NCBI GenBank assembly: GCA_934446565.1
Contig: CAKSEO010000020.1
Span: 1-45,515 of the forward strand
Reading direction: 5' to 3'
Source: an uncultured Oscillospiraceae bacterium
Lineage (GTDB): Bacteria; Bacillota; Clostridia; Oscillospirales; Ruminococcaceae
Length of the DNA stretch: 45,515 bases
The position numbers and the translations under genes are program-made. The notes beneath the pieces are model-generated. The model was not told the origin of the DNA. It did not search any database and worked only from the letters and a program-made list of their open reading frames with translations. Shown piece by piece: positions 7,732 through 16,015 of this stretch (positions within the stretch are counted from its first letter, which is position 1; each line of letters begins with the position of its first letter).

Positions 7732-10164
7732 TCAGGCGGCGGTGGTCGCCGGCAGGATAACTACCGGAACCACGGAATCCTTTGTCAGCGTAACTGTGGA
7801 TATGGTGAGCGGAGCGCCGCTGCGGTTGGTCAGCTTGAGCTGAACATTCTCGGTCTTTGCGTTTTCCGCGCTGAATTTCAGTACTAGCTCCTCGTCGCTG
7901 GAGGATACTACTTCGTAGTGGATGTCGTTCACCTTTTTGTCAGAGGTGAGCCCGATAGAAAGCTGCTCCAGCCCGGTGCCGCGTATCGTGTAGGTGAAGT
8001 CCCCGGCGCTGTACAGCACGAAGTAATTGGAGTAGACTGCGGAGCCCTCTGGAAGTACCGCAGTGTCGCCGTCGCGGGTGACAGAGCTGGTCGCGGGGAT
8101 GTTTCCGCCGGTGTACTGGAACGACGCGGGAGCGGTAAGCTTGAGCCCGGCGTTTTCGCACCATTCCCGCGCTGCGGAGGTGCATGCGTAGAGGTGGATA
8201 TTGTTGTTGATATCTCCTACCAGCCACAGGTCTCCGGACCAGAGCTGGAGGTTATCCTCGCGGTCGGCAATTATGAAATCAGGACGCGTTGCCTGGCTGT
8301 TCAGCTTTTTCAGCGTTGACGCCAGCCGCACTTTCATTTCCGGGAACAGGAACTGCGCCTTGACGTAACGCTCGGATTTCAGCGAGAATGCAAGTATATC
8401 ATCGAACCCGCTGTCGTCTATCATATCCAGCGCTTCGGTGACGTACTGCGCGCCGTAAGAAGCGTTTCTGCCCTGTACCACAGTGTAGCCGTCAAAGCCG
8501 TAAAGGCTGGTGTACATCAGCAGAGCGCCCAGCGGGATAGCTACCCAGTTGAACATCCCGCGCTGTTTTCTGAGCATTATCAGCCGGATTATCAGCACTG
8601 CAAGCAGCAGCGCCATAACTATCGCGATGACCTTGATGAAAGTTGTCTCAGTTATCTTGTCTTTCAGACCCTCGCCGATTTTCAGCGGAGCGAGGCCGAG
8701 TATCATTGCGCTCACAACGCCCTTGTCAGTGGAGCCGTCGCCAACTACCACCGGGACGGTGATGAGCTCAGTCAGCGCGAATATCCCGGCTGCGGAAATC
8801 AGCGCGGCAAGGCTGTGCGCAACGCTGAACCGTCCGCGGTATATCATTATGAGCGCCGGGAACAGCGCTACGGGGAAGAACGTTTCGATGTAGCGTCCGA
8901 AAATAGTCGTGTCCGCACGGGTGTCGAACACCGTAGAGGTAGCCTTGAATCCTACGCTGACCACGAATATCGCGCCCATCGCAAGAAATGCCAGCCAGCA
9001 GAACATCGCAAGGGATGTCGAGATGTAATTCTTAGCCTTTCCGTCCGGGGAAAGCTCGACCTTTCCTTTCTTTGCGCGGTTCTGTGTGACGTAGTACATC
9101 ACTATTCCGGAGATTATCAGTACCATCGCGATAGCGCCGAATCCCCAGGTGGAGCTTATGAAGTAGAAGAAGTGACCGACCAGAGTCTGCGGGAAATGCA
9201 TGAGCTTTTCCGGGTCAAGGTCGAAAATTCTTCCGAGGGTGTTTTCTATCGTGTTGACTGACGCCTTGTCGGACTGTTCCTTGAGCCAGAGCACGTTCTG
9301 GAGATAGCCCTTCATCAGCTTGTCGGCAAAGAGGCCTGCAACGATGCTTGCGTAGAATCCGGTCAGCGCGAATATCCTGCGCTTCATGCTGAACAGTACA
9401 ACAAGCTCCAGCACAGCGCCCGCCGCAAGCAGCGCTATCATGCGCCCGTGGGTCGCGTAAGCCGCTACGAGTGTAAGTCCGGCCAGTACCGCCCAGAGCT
9501 GCTGACGGAATATTGCTTCACCGGAGCGCTTAGCGTCCCTGAAGCTCTTGAGCGACTTGTACATCAGCAGCGCGAATACCCACGGCAGCAGGCAGCACAG
9601 CGTTTCATTCCAGGTGTACTTTGTCAGGAGCAGGTACGCGGGGTACATTCCGCATATCACCGCGATGAATACGGACGACAGCTTGCGGACGCCGAACCAC
9701 TTACGCGCGAGAAAGTAAACGATGACCGGAGCAAAGCTCATCAGAACGCCGTTTATCAGTATCATCACGCGATATTGCAGCATGGGGTCGTCCACGAACC
9801 AGAACACCGGAATGTAGAACAGGCTCTGGAAGTAGCCGTAGTATCCTCCGGCGGAAACAGTCTGCGACCAGTCGTAGCCGTTGAACCATGCGGAAACCGC
9901 AGTAACAGCGTACTCGTCCGGCGTGAGGTTGAACATAGTCGTTACCTGCGTCATAAGGACGTGCACCGTCAGCGCCACGATGTACAGCACCACCATTATG
10001 AACCAGTCCTTCAGAAACACGCTTTCCCTTTTAGGCGCAGCGTTAACGTCGGGAGCGGCGGCTTCCGGCTCCTCCGGTTTTGGTACCTCGTATATTTCGT
10101 GAATGTCAGAGCCCTCCTGTGGAGCGTGATTATTAAGATTATCCAGATTATCTTCGCCAGTCAA
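7732..10164 (-). CDS. GT-C-like membrane glycosyltransferase, paralogue 2
   Basis: This 810-residue protein has an acidic, proline-rich cytoplasmic tail (1-48), about eleven to thirteen membrane helices, and a C-terminal extracytoplasmic beta-rich domain (about 570-810). The first outside loop has the acidic motif TPDEY (81-85), as expected for GT-C enzymes (PMT/ArnT type) that take sugars from polyprenyl phosphate. The start is TTG at 10164, 7 nt after AAGGAGG. It is homologous to the next gene upstream: the PDE motif, the YYGY stretch and the downstream NGVLMSF helix align in order. With the neighbouring GT2 enzyme it probably transfers lipid-linked sugars to an outer polymer or protein (inference). 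The acceptor is unknown. Confidence 0.75.
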   Translation of the reverse strand: MTGEDNLDNLNNHAPQEGSDIHEIYEVPKPEEPEAAAPDVNAAPKRESVFLKDWFIMVVLYIVALTVHVLMTQVTTMFNLTPDEYAVTAVSAWFNGYDWSQTVSAGGYYGYFQSLFYIPVFWFVDDPMLQYRVMILINGVLMSFAPVIVYFLARKWFGVRKLSSVFIAVICGMYPAYLLLTKYTWNETLCCLLPWVFALLMYKSLKSFRDAKRSGEAIFRQQLWAVLAGLTLVAAYATHGRMIALLAAGAVLELVVLFSMKRRIFALTGFYASIVAGLFADKLMKGYLQNVLWLKEQSDKASVNTIENTLGRIFDLDPEKLMHFPQTLVGHFFYFISSTWGFGAIAMVLIISGIVMYYVTQNRAKKGKVELSPDGKAKNYISTSLAMFCWLAFLAMGAIFVVSVGFKATSTVFDTRADTTIFGRYIETFFPVALFPALIMIYRGRFSVAHSLAALISAAGIFALTELITVPVVVGDGSTDKGVVSAMILGLAPLKIGEGLKDKITETTFIKVIAIVMALLLAVLIIRLIMLRKQRGMFNWVAIPLGALLMYTSLYGFDGYTVVQGRNASYGAQYVTEALDMIDDSGFDDILAFSLKSERYVKAQFLFPEMKVRLASTLKKLNSQATRPDFIIADREDNLQLWSGDLWLVGDINNNIHLYACTSAAREWCENAGLKLTAPASFQYTGGNIPATSSVTRDGDTAVLPEGSAVYSNYFVLYSAGDFTYTIRGTGLEQLSIGLTSDKKVNDIHYEVVSSSDEELVLKFSAENAKTENVQLKLTNRSGAPLTISTVTLTKDSVVPVVILPATTAA

Positions 10165-10176
10165 TTTACTGCCTCC

Positions 10177-12093
10177 TTAATGGTCTGAAAGCGCCGGAGC
10201 CTGTATAGTTATGCTTTCCTCTGCCAGCGCCGTTATGTCGGCGGAGCGCTTGTATCTCATATAGTCCCGCGCAGTTTCGCCCAGCGCGTAGACGGACAGC
10301 CCGCCCTCCGTGCCGATGTAGTCGAAGCTGCCGGGCTCAAGCGGGAGCTGCTCCTCCTCGTCGGCGATGATTATGCAGTTTTCGGGGAGATTCTTCGCCT
10401 TGCGGATTATCGCGACCCGGGTGTTTAGATTCAGGAACTGTATCAGCCCGGCGCTGCGGGAACCGATGTTGTACGCCACGATGAGCGGAGACGCGCTCTC
10501 ATTGTAGAGAAGCTCCGACACAAGACGCGCAGGCTCGGTCTTTTCGAGGTTCTCCTCTGCACGTGCGGGCAGGTAGACCGTCCCCGCAAATACGGTGGTA
10601 TAAACGAACAGCGAGCAGCACAGTGCGGACATGAGCTGCTTGTAATGCTTGCGGGTACACAGCGTGAATACCGCGAACAGTGCAAGCACGGAAAACGTCA
10701 CTGATGTCATTATGATAAAGCTCTGCGTGGTGAACGTTTTCGTGTAATCCTCGCCGATACGCCAGGGCATTAGTCCCAGCATGGGAGATTCGCGGTAGCC
10801 GCGCGCCTTTTCGATCATCTGCCAGGAAACGGTGAAGAATCCAAAGCAGGCGTAGCCGTAGACTATCGCGGCCCAGCCGATGTTCTTAGCGGTCAGCTTG
10901 TAGCGGAACATGTACGCCAGCACCAGCAGCACCGCAAGCGGAGCGGTATTATCGGTATAGCGGCCGAACATCGTGAGGTCCTTGATGGCAGAAAGCTGCC
11001 CGGAGTTGAACTTGAACAGCACCGAGAGCAGCATTGAGCCGCCGACGGCAAGGAACGCGTAAATGCCGAATAACGTCATCTGCGCGCTGTAGGTGTGCTT
11101 GGAAGTGGGTTCGTATACTTTAACGCCATCGACCACCTCGCCGGAGCGGTTCTGGTTCCACTCCCGGATACGGACGAACACCAGTATGAACAGCACGACG
11201 CAGGCAATAGCGCCCAGTCCGGCGGTAGAGGTCATGAATGTGTAGATATGTCCGAACAGTGTTGACACGAAACGGTTGAAGCCGCCCCCCTCGAACAGTC
11301 CGAGGACGCGGGTATATTCACCCTCGAGGGTGTTTGCGCTTGCCTTTCCGTTCCAGACGAGCTGCTGTATCGTCTTGCGGCAGAAGTGCTCTCCGACAAA
11401 ACCGAGAGCGAGCGCCGGGAAAAACACCGGCAGCGCGAATATTCTGCGATTCATGAAAATACGCGCGATGAGCACCGTCATGACGAACGCGATTACCACT
11501 GCGATCAGCCTGGAGTGAGCTCCGTAGCATACTGCGCAGAGAACTCCGGCGGCAGCGGACCACATCACCCGGGGGACGTCTTTCTGGCAGTCCATCGACA
11601 TGAACATTACCCACAGAAGCACCCACGGAAGCAGACTGCAAATAGTTTCGTTCCAGATGAACTTTGAGTGGGATATGTATGTGATGTAGGCTCCGCAGCA
11701 GAATGCCGCCGTCAGTCTCTGCCATACCTTAGCAACGCCGAGTTTGGTGGAAATATTGTAGGCGATGACCGGGATAAAGCTCATAAGAATGCCGTTTACG
11801 ATAAGGCAGGCTTTATACAGAACATAGGAGTTGTTGATAAAGAGGAACAGCGGAGTATAGAACACCGCCTGGACATACCCATAATAATAGTATATCTGTC
11901 CCATCAGCGCCGACCAGTCCCGTCCGGAATAGAACGCCGCAACGCTTGCCGTGCCAAGCTCGTCGGGGTTGACCGCCGGGAGTTCCATGTACATAGCAAG
12001 GATCGAATGCAGGATAACGCTGGCGGTGAATATCACCATCATGACGCCACGGTCGCCGAAGCTGTTGTAGAAACGTTTGAGAGCGTTTATCAT
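10177..12093 (-). CDS. GT-C-like membrane glycosyltransferase, paralogue 1
   Basis: This is a 638-residue polytopic protein. The ATG at 12093 overlaps the stop of the GT2 gene in an ATGA junction, so translation is coupled; a longer start 33 nt upstream would lie inside that gene and is rejected. The first periplasm-facing loop carries NPDEL (42-46), the acidic pair typical of GT-C catalytic loops. The following YYYYGYVQAVFYTPLF and NGILMSFIPVIAY stretches match the 810-residue neighbour. There are about twelve helices and a short C-terminal outside domain that ends without the long beta domain of its paralogue. It most likely uses a polyprenyl-phosphate sugar made by the adjacent GT2. Donor and acceptor are not known. 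Confidence 0.75.
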   Translation of the reverse strand: MINALKRFYNSFGDRGVMMVIFTASVILHSILAMYMELPAVNPDELGTASVAAFYSGRDWSALMGQIYYYYGYVQAVFYTPLFLFINNSYVLYKACLIVNGILMSFIPVIAYNISTKLGVAKVWQRLTAAFCCGAYITYISHSKFIWNETICSLLPWVLLWVMFMSMDCQKDVPRVMWSAAAGVLCAVCYGAHSRLIAVVIAFVMTVLIARIFMNRRIFALPVFFPALALGFVGEHFCRKTIQQLVWNGKASANTLEGEYTRVLGLFEGGGFNRFVSTLFGHIYTFMTSTAGLGAIACVVLFILVFVRIREWNQNRSGEVVDGVKVYEPTSKHTYSAQMTLFGIYAFLAVGGSMLLSVLFKFNSGQLSAIKDLTMFGRYTDNTAPLAVLLVLAYMFRYKLTAKNIGWAAIVYGYACFGFFTVSWQMIEKARGYRESPMLGLMPWRIGEDYTKTFTTQSFIIMTSVTFSVLALFAVFTLCTRKHYKQLMSALCCSLFVYTTVFAGTVYLPARAEENLEKTEPARLVSELLYNESASPLIVAYNIGSRSAGLIQFLNLNTRVAIIRKAKNLPENCIIIADEEEQLPLEPGSFDYIGTEGGLSVYALGETARDYMRYKRSADITALAEESITIQAPALSDH

Positions 12094-13094
12094 TTCTTGT
12101 TGATTTCCTCTTTGGTGTAGCTGCAAAGATTGTAGTTAGAGTAGTTGGAGTTGGTGTTGTTGTACTCGATTCGCTTTACATGGAACAGGGTTTCGTCCAT
12201 TACCTTTCGGCAGCCGGAGATAGCGTCAGCGACCAGCCCGAAGATACCTATCTGGAATCCCACGATAGCCAGCACCGCCATCAGCACCAGCGACTGGACG
12301 TGACCGCCCCCCTCGCCCAGGCAGGCGTAAACTATAAATCTTATCGCAAGTACCAGTGCCGCCAGCACGAATACCGCAGCGATACCGAGGAAAGTCTTGA
12401 GCGGCTTTCTCATGACGTAGTTGCGGATTATAGTGCCGCTGGAGCGCTTGATGTAGCCCCACATGGACTTGAACAGACGGCTCTTTCGCAGCTCCGGATT
12501 GGTGTTGATATCAACGGACATGATCTTCGTGCGGTCTGCGCCGGCGGTGATTATCGTTTCCAGCGTGTAGGTGTAGTCGGAGAGCACGTTGAGGCGCAGC
12601 GCTGCTTCTCTCGTGTAGCTGCGGAAACCGCTGGTGGTGTCAACTACGTCGGTGCCGCTGGCTTTTCTTACGACGCCGCTGCCGAGTTTCTGGAGCTTTT
12701 TCTTCAGCGGGGAGAAGTGATCGATGGAGTCAGTGCGGCGGTTGCCGATGACCATGGTAGCCTTGCCCTCCAGCAGCGGACGGACGAGCTTTTCGATGTC
12801 CGCGCCGGCGTACTGGTTATCAGCGTCGGTGTTCACGATGATGTCGGCGCCAAGGCGCAGGCAGGCGTCGATTCCCGCCATGAAGCCCTTTGCAAGTCCG
12901 CGGTTGTGCACGAAGCTCACGATGTGATGTACACCGAGCTCCTTTGCGCGCTCAACAGTGCGGTCGGTGGAGCCGTCGTTGATGATGAGGTATTCTATCT
13001 CGTCGATGCCGTCGATGTGGCGGGGGAGGTCGCGGATAGTTACGTCAAGGGTTTCTGCTTCGTTATAGCAGGGTATCTGGATTATCAGTTTCAT
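12090..13094 (-). CDS. GT2 polyprenyl-phosphate sugar synthase-like glycosyltransferase
   Basis: This 334-residue protein has an N-terminal GT2 (GT-A fold) domain and two C-terminal membrane helices (about 232-300). The nucleotide-sugar site is visible in IIQIPCYNEAETL, EYLIINDGSTD and the metal-binding NTDADNQY; TTSGFRSYTR follows. This build resembles dolichyl/undecaprenyl-phosphate mannose or glucose synthases such as DPM1 and GtrB, which load a sugar onto the lipid carrier at the inner face. AAGGAAG precedes the ATG. Its stop overlaps the first GT-C gene by 4 nt, which supports a donor-synthase plus transferase relay. The C-terminal tail is odd, with an Asn/Tyr/Ser-rich run (residues about 310-325). 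Confidence 0.88.
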   Translation of the reverse strand: MKLIIQIPCYNEAETLDVTIRDLPRHIDGIDEIEYLIINDGSTDRTVERAKELGVHHIVSFVHNRGLAKGFMAGIDACLRLGADIIVNTDADNQYAGADIEKLVRPLLEGKATMVIGNRRTDSIDHFSPLKKKLQKLGSGVVRKASGTDVVDTTSGFRSYTREAALRLNVLSDYTYTLETIITAGADRTKIMSVDINTNPELRKSRLFKSMWGYIKRSSGTIIRNYVMRKPLKTFLGIAAVFVLAALVLAIRFIVYACLGEGGGHVQSLVLMAVLAIVGFQIGIFGLVADAISGCRKVMDETLFHVKRIEYNNTNSNYSNYNLCSYTKEEINKK

Positions 13095-13136
13095 GTTATT
13101 TTTCTTCCTTTTGGTTTTGTTGGTTTTGATATTTTA

Positions 13137-13150
13137 GCCCTTTTTAGGGC
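13137..13150 (-). terminator. Small hairpin between RING-protein gene and GT2 gene
   Basis: GCCCT/AGGGC arms (5 bp) are followed leftward by TAAAATAT. It is a weak terminator-like stem, so partial read-through into the glycosyltransferase operon is likely. Confidence 0.35.
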
Positions 13151-13156
13151 GGTCCA

Positions 13157-14125
13157 TCAGATGAGTGTGCCGGTCCCGGCGCCTATGCGTACAAAGTACA
13201 GCAGGAGCACCGACTGGAGCAGGTATACCGCAAGTATCGCGATTATCGCGCGCAGCCATGAGGGGCTGCCTTTTTCGTTCAGAGCTTCATAGTAGCCCTC
13301 GGCTTTTCCGTCGTCGTAGCGGGCGCGGATATCCTTGATGCGGTTGACGCAGTGCCTGTAGTAGAAATAATCCCCGAACATGCACAGCAGCACTTTCGCC
13401 ACAAAGTACAGCCCGCTGGTCGCAAGCTGGATGGCTCCGATAACAGAGGCGCTGAGCGTCCCCGCGACCGAAAGCAGCGTAGGAATGTAGTACGCCAGCT
13501 CGAGCAGCACAAGGATGATTCCCATCCCGTCAAGTTTGCGGTAGAACTGGTGTACCGGCGTGAAAAGCCCGGCGCAGATGTTGAAGAATACTTTGCGTTT
13601 CTTCCGACCGGGAGCGGCCGGTGCACGGAATGCCGCGAAAGCCTGGGAGTAGTGCATGACCGACTTCCCGACGTAGCAGGAGAGCTCCTTTGCGCTTACG
13701 CCGTCCTCGCCGCGGGTCTCGTCCATAGTCTGGCGGTTGATCTGGTTCAGGAAATCCTGGATATCTATCGGCTCGCCGTTTGGACCGTAGGCGTTGAAGC
13801 CTCCGGGAGTCCCGCCGGGGTAATCCGCATGGTGTTCGTCGCCGAATCCGTTGCTGTCAGCGCCGCTGTATTCTCTGGCTCCCATTGAGACGTCCTGCGT
13901 GGAGTCCTCAGCGGACTGCGTATTGGCAGGCTCGGGCTCTTCGCCGGGGAGGTGCCCCTCCCATACGAACCCGGAGGCATGAGCGTCCTCCACCCCGCAG
14001 CCGCCCTTTTCGTTGTAGCAGGCGCGGTGATGCGGTGTTCCGCAGACAGGGCAGACCACGATGTCGTCGTCAGCCTTGAAGGGCTTCCGGCAGACAGGAC
14101 AGAGCTTGTTTTCAAATCTTGTCAT
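13157..14125 (-). CDS. Prokaryotic RING-finger plus DUF2628 membrane protein
   Basis: This 322-residue protein opens with a zinc-binding RING-like domain: C9, C12, C25, C28, H32/H33, C36 and C43 provide the ligands. A disordered acidic/Gly-rich linker (about 55-150) contains DIQDFLNQINRQ. A DUF2628-type membrane region (about 160-322) follows, with YYIPTLLSV, VAKVLLCMFGDYFYYRHC and a final helix. The combination is, from memory, known in Clostridia but functionally undefined. GAAAGGAAAA precedes the ATG, and a good promoter lies at 14196-14224. It heads the leftward cluster, 62 bp before the GT2 gene, so it may regulate or scaffold the glycosylation genes (inference). Ubiquitin-ligase activity should not be assumed. 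Confidence 0.8.
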   Translation of the reverse strand: MTRFENKLCPVCRKPFKADDDIVVCPVCGTPHHRACYNEKGGCGVEDAHASGFVWEGHLPGEEPEPANTQSAEDSTQDVSMGAREYSGADSNGFGDEHHADYPGGTPGGFNAYGPNGEPIDIQDFLNQINRQTMDETRGEDGVSAKELSCYVGKSVMHYSQAFAAFRAPAAPGRKKRKVFFNICAGLFTPVHQFYRKLDGMGIILVLLELAYYIPTLLSVAGTLSASVIGAIQLATSGLYFVAKVLLCMFGDYFYYRHCVNRIKDIRARYDDGKAEGYYEALNEKGSPSWLRAIIAILAVYLLQSVLLLYFVRIGAGTGTLI

Positions 14126-14195
14126 TTATTTTCCTTTCTGTCTACATTATATATATGTGTAAATCGTTATTTCTGGATATGCATATACATTTTAT

Positions 14196-14224
14196 AGTAT
14201 ACCACATTTCATGACGGATTTCAA
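14196..14224 (-). promoter_or_regulatory. Sigma-A promoter for the leftward cluster
   Basis: On the minus strand TTGAAA (14224-14219) and TATACT (14201-14196) are separated by 17 bp. The leader before the ATG at 14125 is about 65 nt. Confidence 0.75.
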
Positions 14225-14527
14225 TATTAATCGCCGCGCACTGTGTGAAAATTAGCAAAAAATTGACGGCGAAGTATTACGGAGTGAATTTTGTGTAAAA
14301 TGTACATAAACGATAGGGCTCTTTCCGGTTTCGGCTCCTCTGTTTTACTTCCCGGAATGCCTTAGATTATGCAGAAATCCTGCAATCGGTTGAAAACTCA
14401 TGTTTATGTTGATTATTTTGTTGAAAGTTTTTTGTGTAATATTAACAATCACAGGGTTAAATGAATTTGATTTATTCTGCAAAAAACTGAAATTCGGCGT
14501 TAAAAGTGTTAAATTTCGATTTTTCTG
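14225..14527. other. AT-rich intergenic region, nothing assigned
   Basis: This spans the gap between the divergent promoters at 14196-14224 and 14528-14556. It is AT-rich, with several TTAA-containing words, and I see no open frame with a ribosome site, no strong hairpin and no recognisable operator. Confidence 0.6.
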
Positions 14528-14556
14528 TTGACGGCAGATTCTTTTTTGGATATACT
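14528..14556 (+). promoter_or_regulatory. Sigma-A promoter of ptsH
   Basis: TTGACG (14528-14533) and TATACT (14551-14556) have a 17-bp spacer. The predicted transcript has a leader of about 140 nt. Confidence 0.85.
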
Positions 14557-14561
14557 ATAAC

Positions 14562-14703
14562 CAAGAGTTAAGGGAAAGACAGCATAGAGCTGCGTCCCCC
14601 TCCGCAGTGCAGATAAAGGCAGTGCAGAACAAAGAAAGAAAATACAAAACGGAAGTTCACTTCCGGCATTACGGCAGAACTATTTTTTAGGAGGTTTTAA
14701 ACT
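14562..14703 (+). promoter_or_regulatory. Structured ptsH leader
   Basis: The leader contains a hairpin at 14590-14607 (CTGCG/CGCAG), a 10-nt direct repeat GCAGTGCAGA at 14604-14613 and 14619-14628 (15-nt period), and a hairpin at 14650-14665 (CGGAAG/CTTCCG with TTCA loop). The Shine-Dalgarno AGGAGG at 14690-14695 is outside these stems. No known riboswitch class is recognised. Confidence 0.5.
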
Positions 14704-14967
14704 ATGTGCATGAAAGACGTTGAAGTAAAGAACCAGGTCGGTCTTCACGCAAGACCCGCTACATTCTTTATCCAGAAGGCTAACGAGTATAAGTCCTCTA
14801 TCTGGGTAGAGAAGGAAGAGCGCAGAGTAAACGCTAAGTCCCTGCTCGGTATCCTCTCCCTCGGTATCGTTGGCGGCGCCAAGATCCGCATCATCGCTGA
14901 CGGCAGCGACGAGCAGCTCGCTGTTGACGGCCTCGTTAAGCTCGTAGAGAGCGGTTTCTCCGAGTAA
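14704..14967 (+). CDS. ptsH: HPr phosphocarrier protein
   Basis: This 87-residue HPr-family protein is the phosphocarrier that receives phosphate from enzyme I at His15 and, in Gram-positive bacteria, from HPr kinase at Ser46. Both sites are present: GLHARPA with H15, and NAKSLLGILSLG with S46. That separates it from Crh, which lacks His15. AGGAGG lies 8 nt before the ATG, and codon usage is strongly biased (AAG, GAG, GGT/GGC), as in highly expressed genes. No ptsI, PTS permease or hprK is in the window, so its main role may be signalling to catabolite control (inference). A leaky terminator follows at 15019. Confidence 0.93.
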   Translation: MCMKDVEVKNQVGLHARPATFFIQKANEYKSSIWVEKEERRVNAKSLLGILSLGIVGGAKIRIIADGSDEQLAVDGLVKLVESGFSE

Positions 14968-15018
14968 TTCTACCTCGGAAGATATAAGCGGCGTTTAGCT
15001 GCAAATAATTCAGGATTT

Positions 15019-15060
15019 AGGGGCAGGATCCGTCCAGACGGTTTCTGCCCTGATTTGTTT
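15019..15060 (+). terminator. Terminator after ptsH
   Basis: GGGCAG (15021-15026) pairs with CTGCCC (15045-15050) around an inner CCGTC/GACGG-type stem, followed by TGATTTGTTT. The T-tract is interrupted, so termination may be partial. Confidence 0.6.
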
Positions 15061-15066
15061 AGGCGA

Positions 15067-15081
15067 AGTAAATCGTTTACA
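15067..15081. promoter_or_regulatory. LacI/CcpA-like operator, site 1
   Basis: The 15-mer AGTAAATCGTTTACA is an imperfect palindrome with GTAAA/TTTAC arms around a CG-containing centre. The exact reverse complement occurs at 43529-43543. It lies between the ptsH terminator and the ribosome site of the lipoprotein gene, where a bound repressor could act as a roadblock to read-through. CcpA-type sites have a similar TGNAANCG core. Confidence 0.5.
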
Positions 15082-15102
15082 CACGCAATATTCGGAGGAA
15101 TT

Positions 15103-15849
15103 ATGAAAAAGACCATTGCCGCGGCGTTTGCCGCTGTTTCCGTTGTTTCCGTCGCGCTGAGTTCCGGCTGCGCCGCAAAGCTGCCGGCATACTACGACAA
15201 ATTCACGGCCGCCCGGGATAAGTACCAGAACGTAGACAGCGCCCGCGTCACTATGACGGATATCTCGACCGGCGAGGAAATAATGCGGTTCAGCTTTTAT
15301 TTCAACGTAAACGACGAGATGGTGTTCAGCTGCTGGACGAGCTGGCAGGGCGAAGAGCAGCAGGCTTACAGCGATGGCGCGGAATTCTTTTACAAGTATT
15401 CCGATGATGAAAAGTGGAATGTTATCAGTTCGTCCGACGACAGCTACATATACAATATATACAACCGCGGCTACCGCTATCCCTACGCCGAGGGCAGGCT
15501 GTTTTTCCTTGCCGGAGAGGCGGTCCAGGACGCAGGCATTATCGAAAGCGACGACGGCCCTACGTCCATTACGTACACCTACGACCCTGAGAAGCTGAAT
15601 TCCGAGTCCATGCCAGGCGTACAGGAGGATATCCAGAGCTTCGAAAAGCTTGTCACAACGCTTGAGATAGACCAGCAGGGATACCCGCTGAGCTTCACCG
15701 AGGACGGCACTGTCGTGACTGCCGCAGGCGAGGTGATGGAATTCAACATGCGTATCGACGTTACCGATATCAACAACGTTTACGATGTGGAGAATCCGGT
15801 GGACGAGATTTATAAGAAAGGCGAAAAGCCCGTAACCTTCGAAAACTGA
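15103..15849 (+). CDS. Lipoprotein of unknown function
   Basis: This is a 248-residue lipoprotein with MKKTIAAAF signal start and lipobox SSGC (Cys23). The ATG at 15103 follows GGAGGAA. A longer frame from 15055 begins inside the ptsH terminator and is rejected. The mature part is a compact soluble domain rich in Tyr, Asp and Glu. Its beta-strand-like alternation recalls LolA/LppX-type or DUF-type lipoproteins, but I cannot assign it. No clear promoter lies between the ptsH terminator and the gene, so transcription may come from ptsH read-through. The operator-like palindrome at 15067 is the notable feature in its leader. Confidence 0.85.
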   Translation: MKKTIAAAFAAVSVVSVALSSGCAAKLPAYYDKFTAARDKYQNVDSARVTMTDISTGEEIMRFSFYFNVNDEMVFSCWTSWQGEEQQAYSDGAEFFYKYSDDEKWNVISSSDDSYIYNIYNRGYRYPYAEGRLFFLAGEAVQDAGIIESDDGPTSITYTYDPEKLNSESMPGVQEDIQSFEKLVTTLEIDQQGYPLSFTEDGTVVTAAGEVMEFNMRIDVTDINNVYDVENPVDEIYKKGEKPVTFEN

Positions 15850-15870
15850 TATACAATACCGCTGTAATGT

Positions 15871-15901
15871 GCAAAAAGCTGCATTTTCGGCGGCTTTTTG
15901 C
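15871..15901 (+). terminator. Terminator after lipoprotein gene
   Basis: GCAAAAAGC (15871-15879) pairs with GCTTTTTGC (15893-15901). The stem itself supplies the U-rich 3' side. Confidence 0.65.
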
Positions 15902-15931
15902 ATGAAAATTCCGTGAATTTGTTTCAAATGC

Positions 15932-15960
15932 TTGCAAAATCGTCATATGTGTGCTATAAT
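15932..15960 (+). promoter_or_regulatory. Sigma-A promoter of the M23 peptidase gene
   Basis: TTGCAA (15932-15937) and TATAAT (15955-15960) have a 17-bp spacer. The start codon at 16016 follows GGAGAAATT. Confidence 0.8.
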
Positions 15961-16015
15961 ACTACATAAGTGTAGAAAATAACGCGACCATTTTAGCGAA
16001 AACAACGGAGAAATT

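Noticed and set aside
12180..13292. Plus-strand open frame of 370 codons
   Set aside because: Runs opposite the GT2 gene and through its start. It has no ribosome site and no recognisable domain.
14704..14967. Crh instead of HPr
   Set aside because: Crh lacks the phosphorylatable His15. Here GLHARPA is intact.
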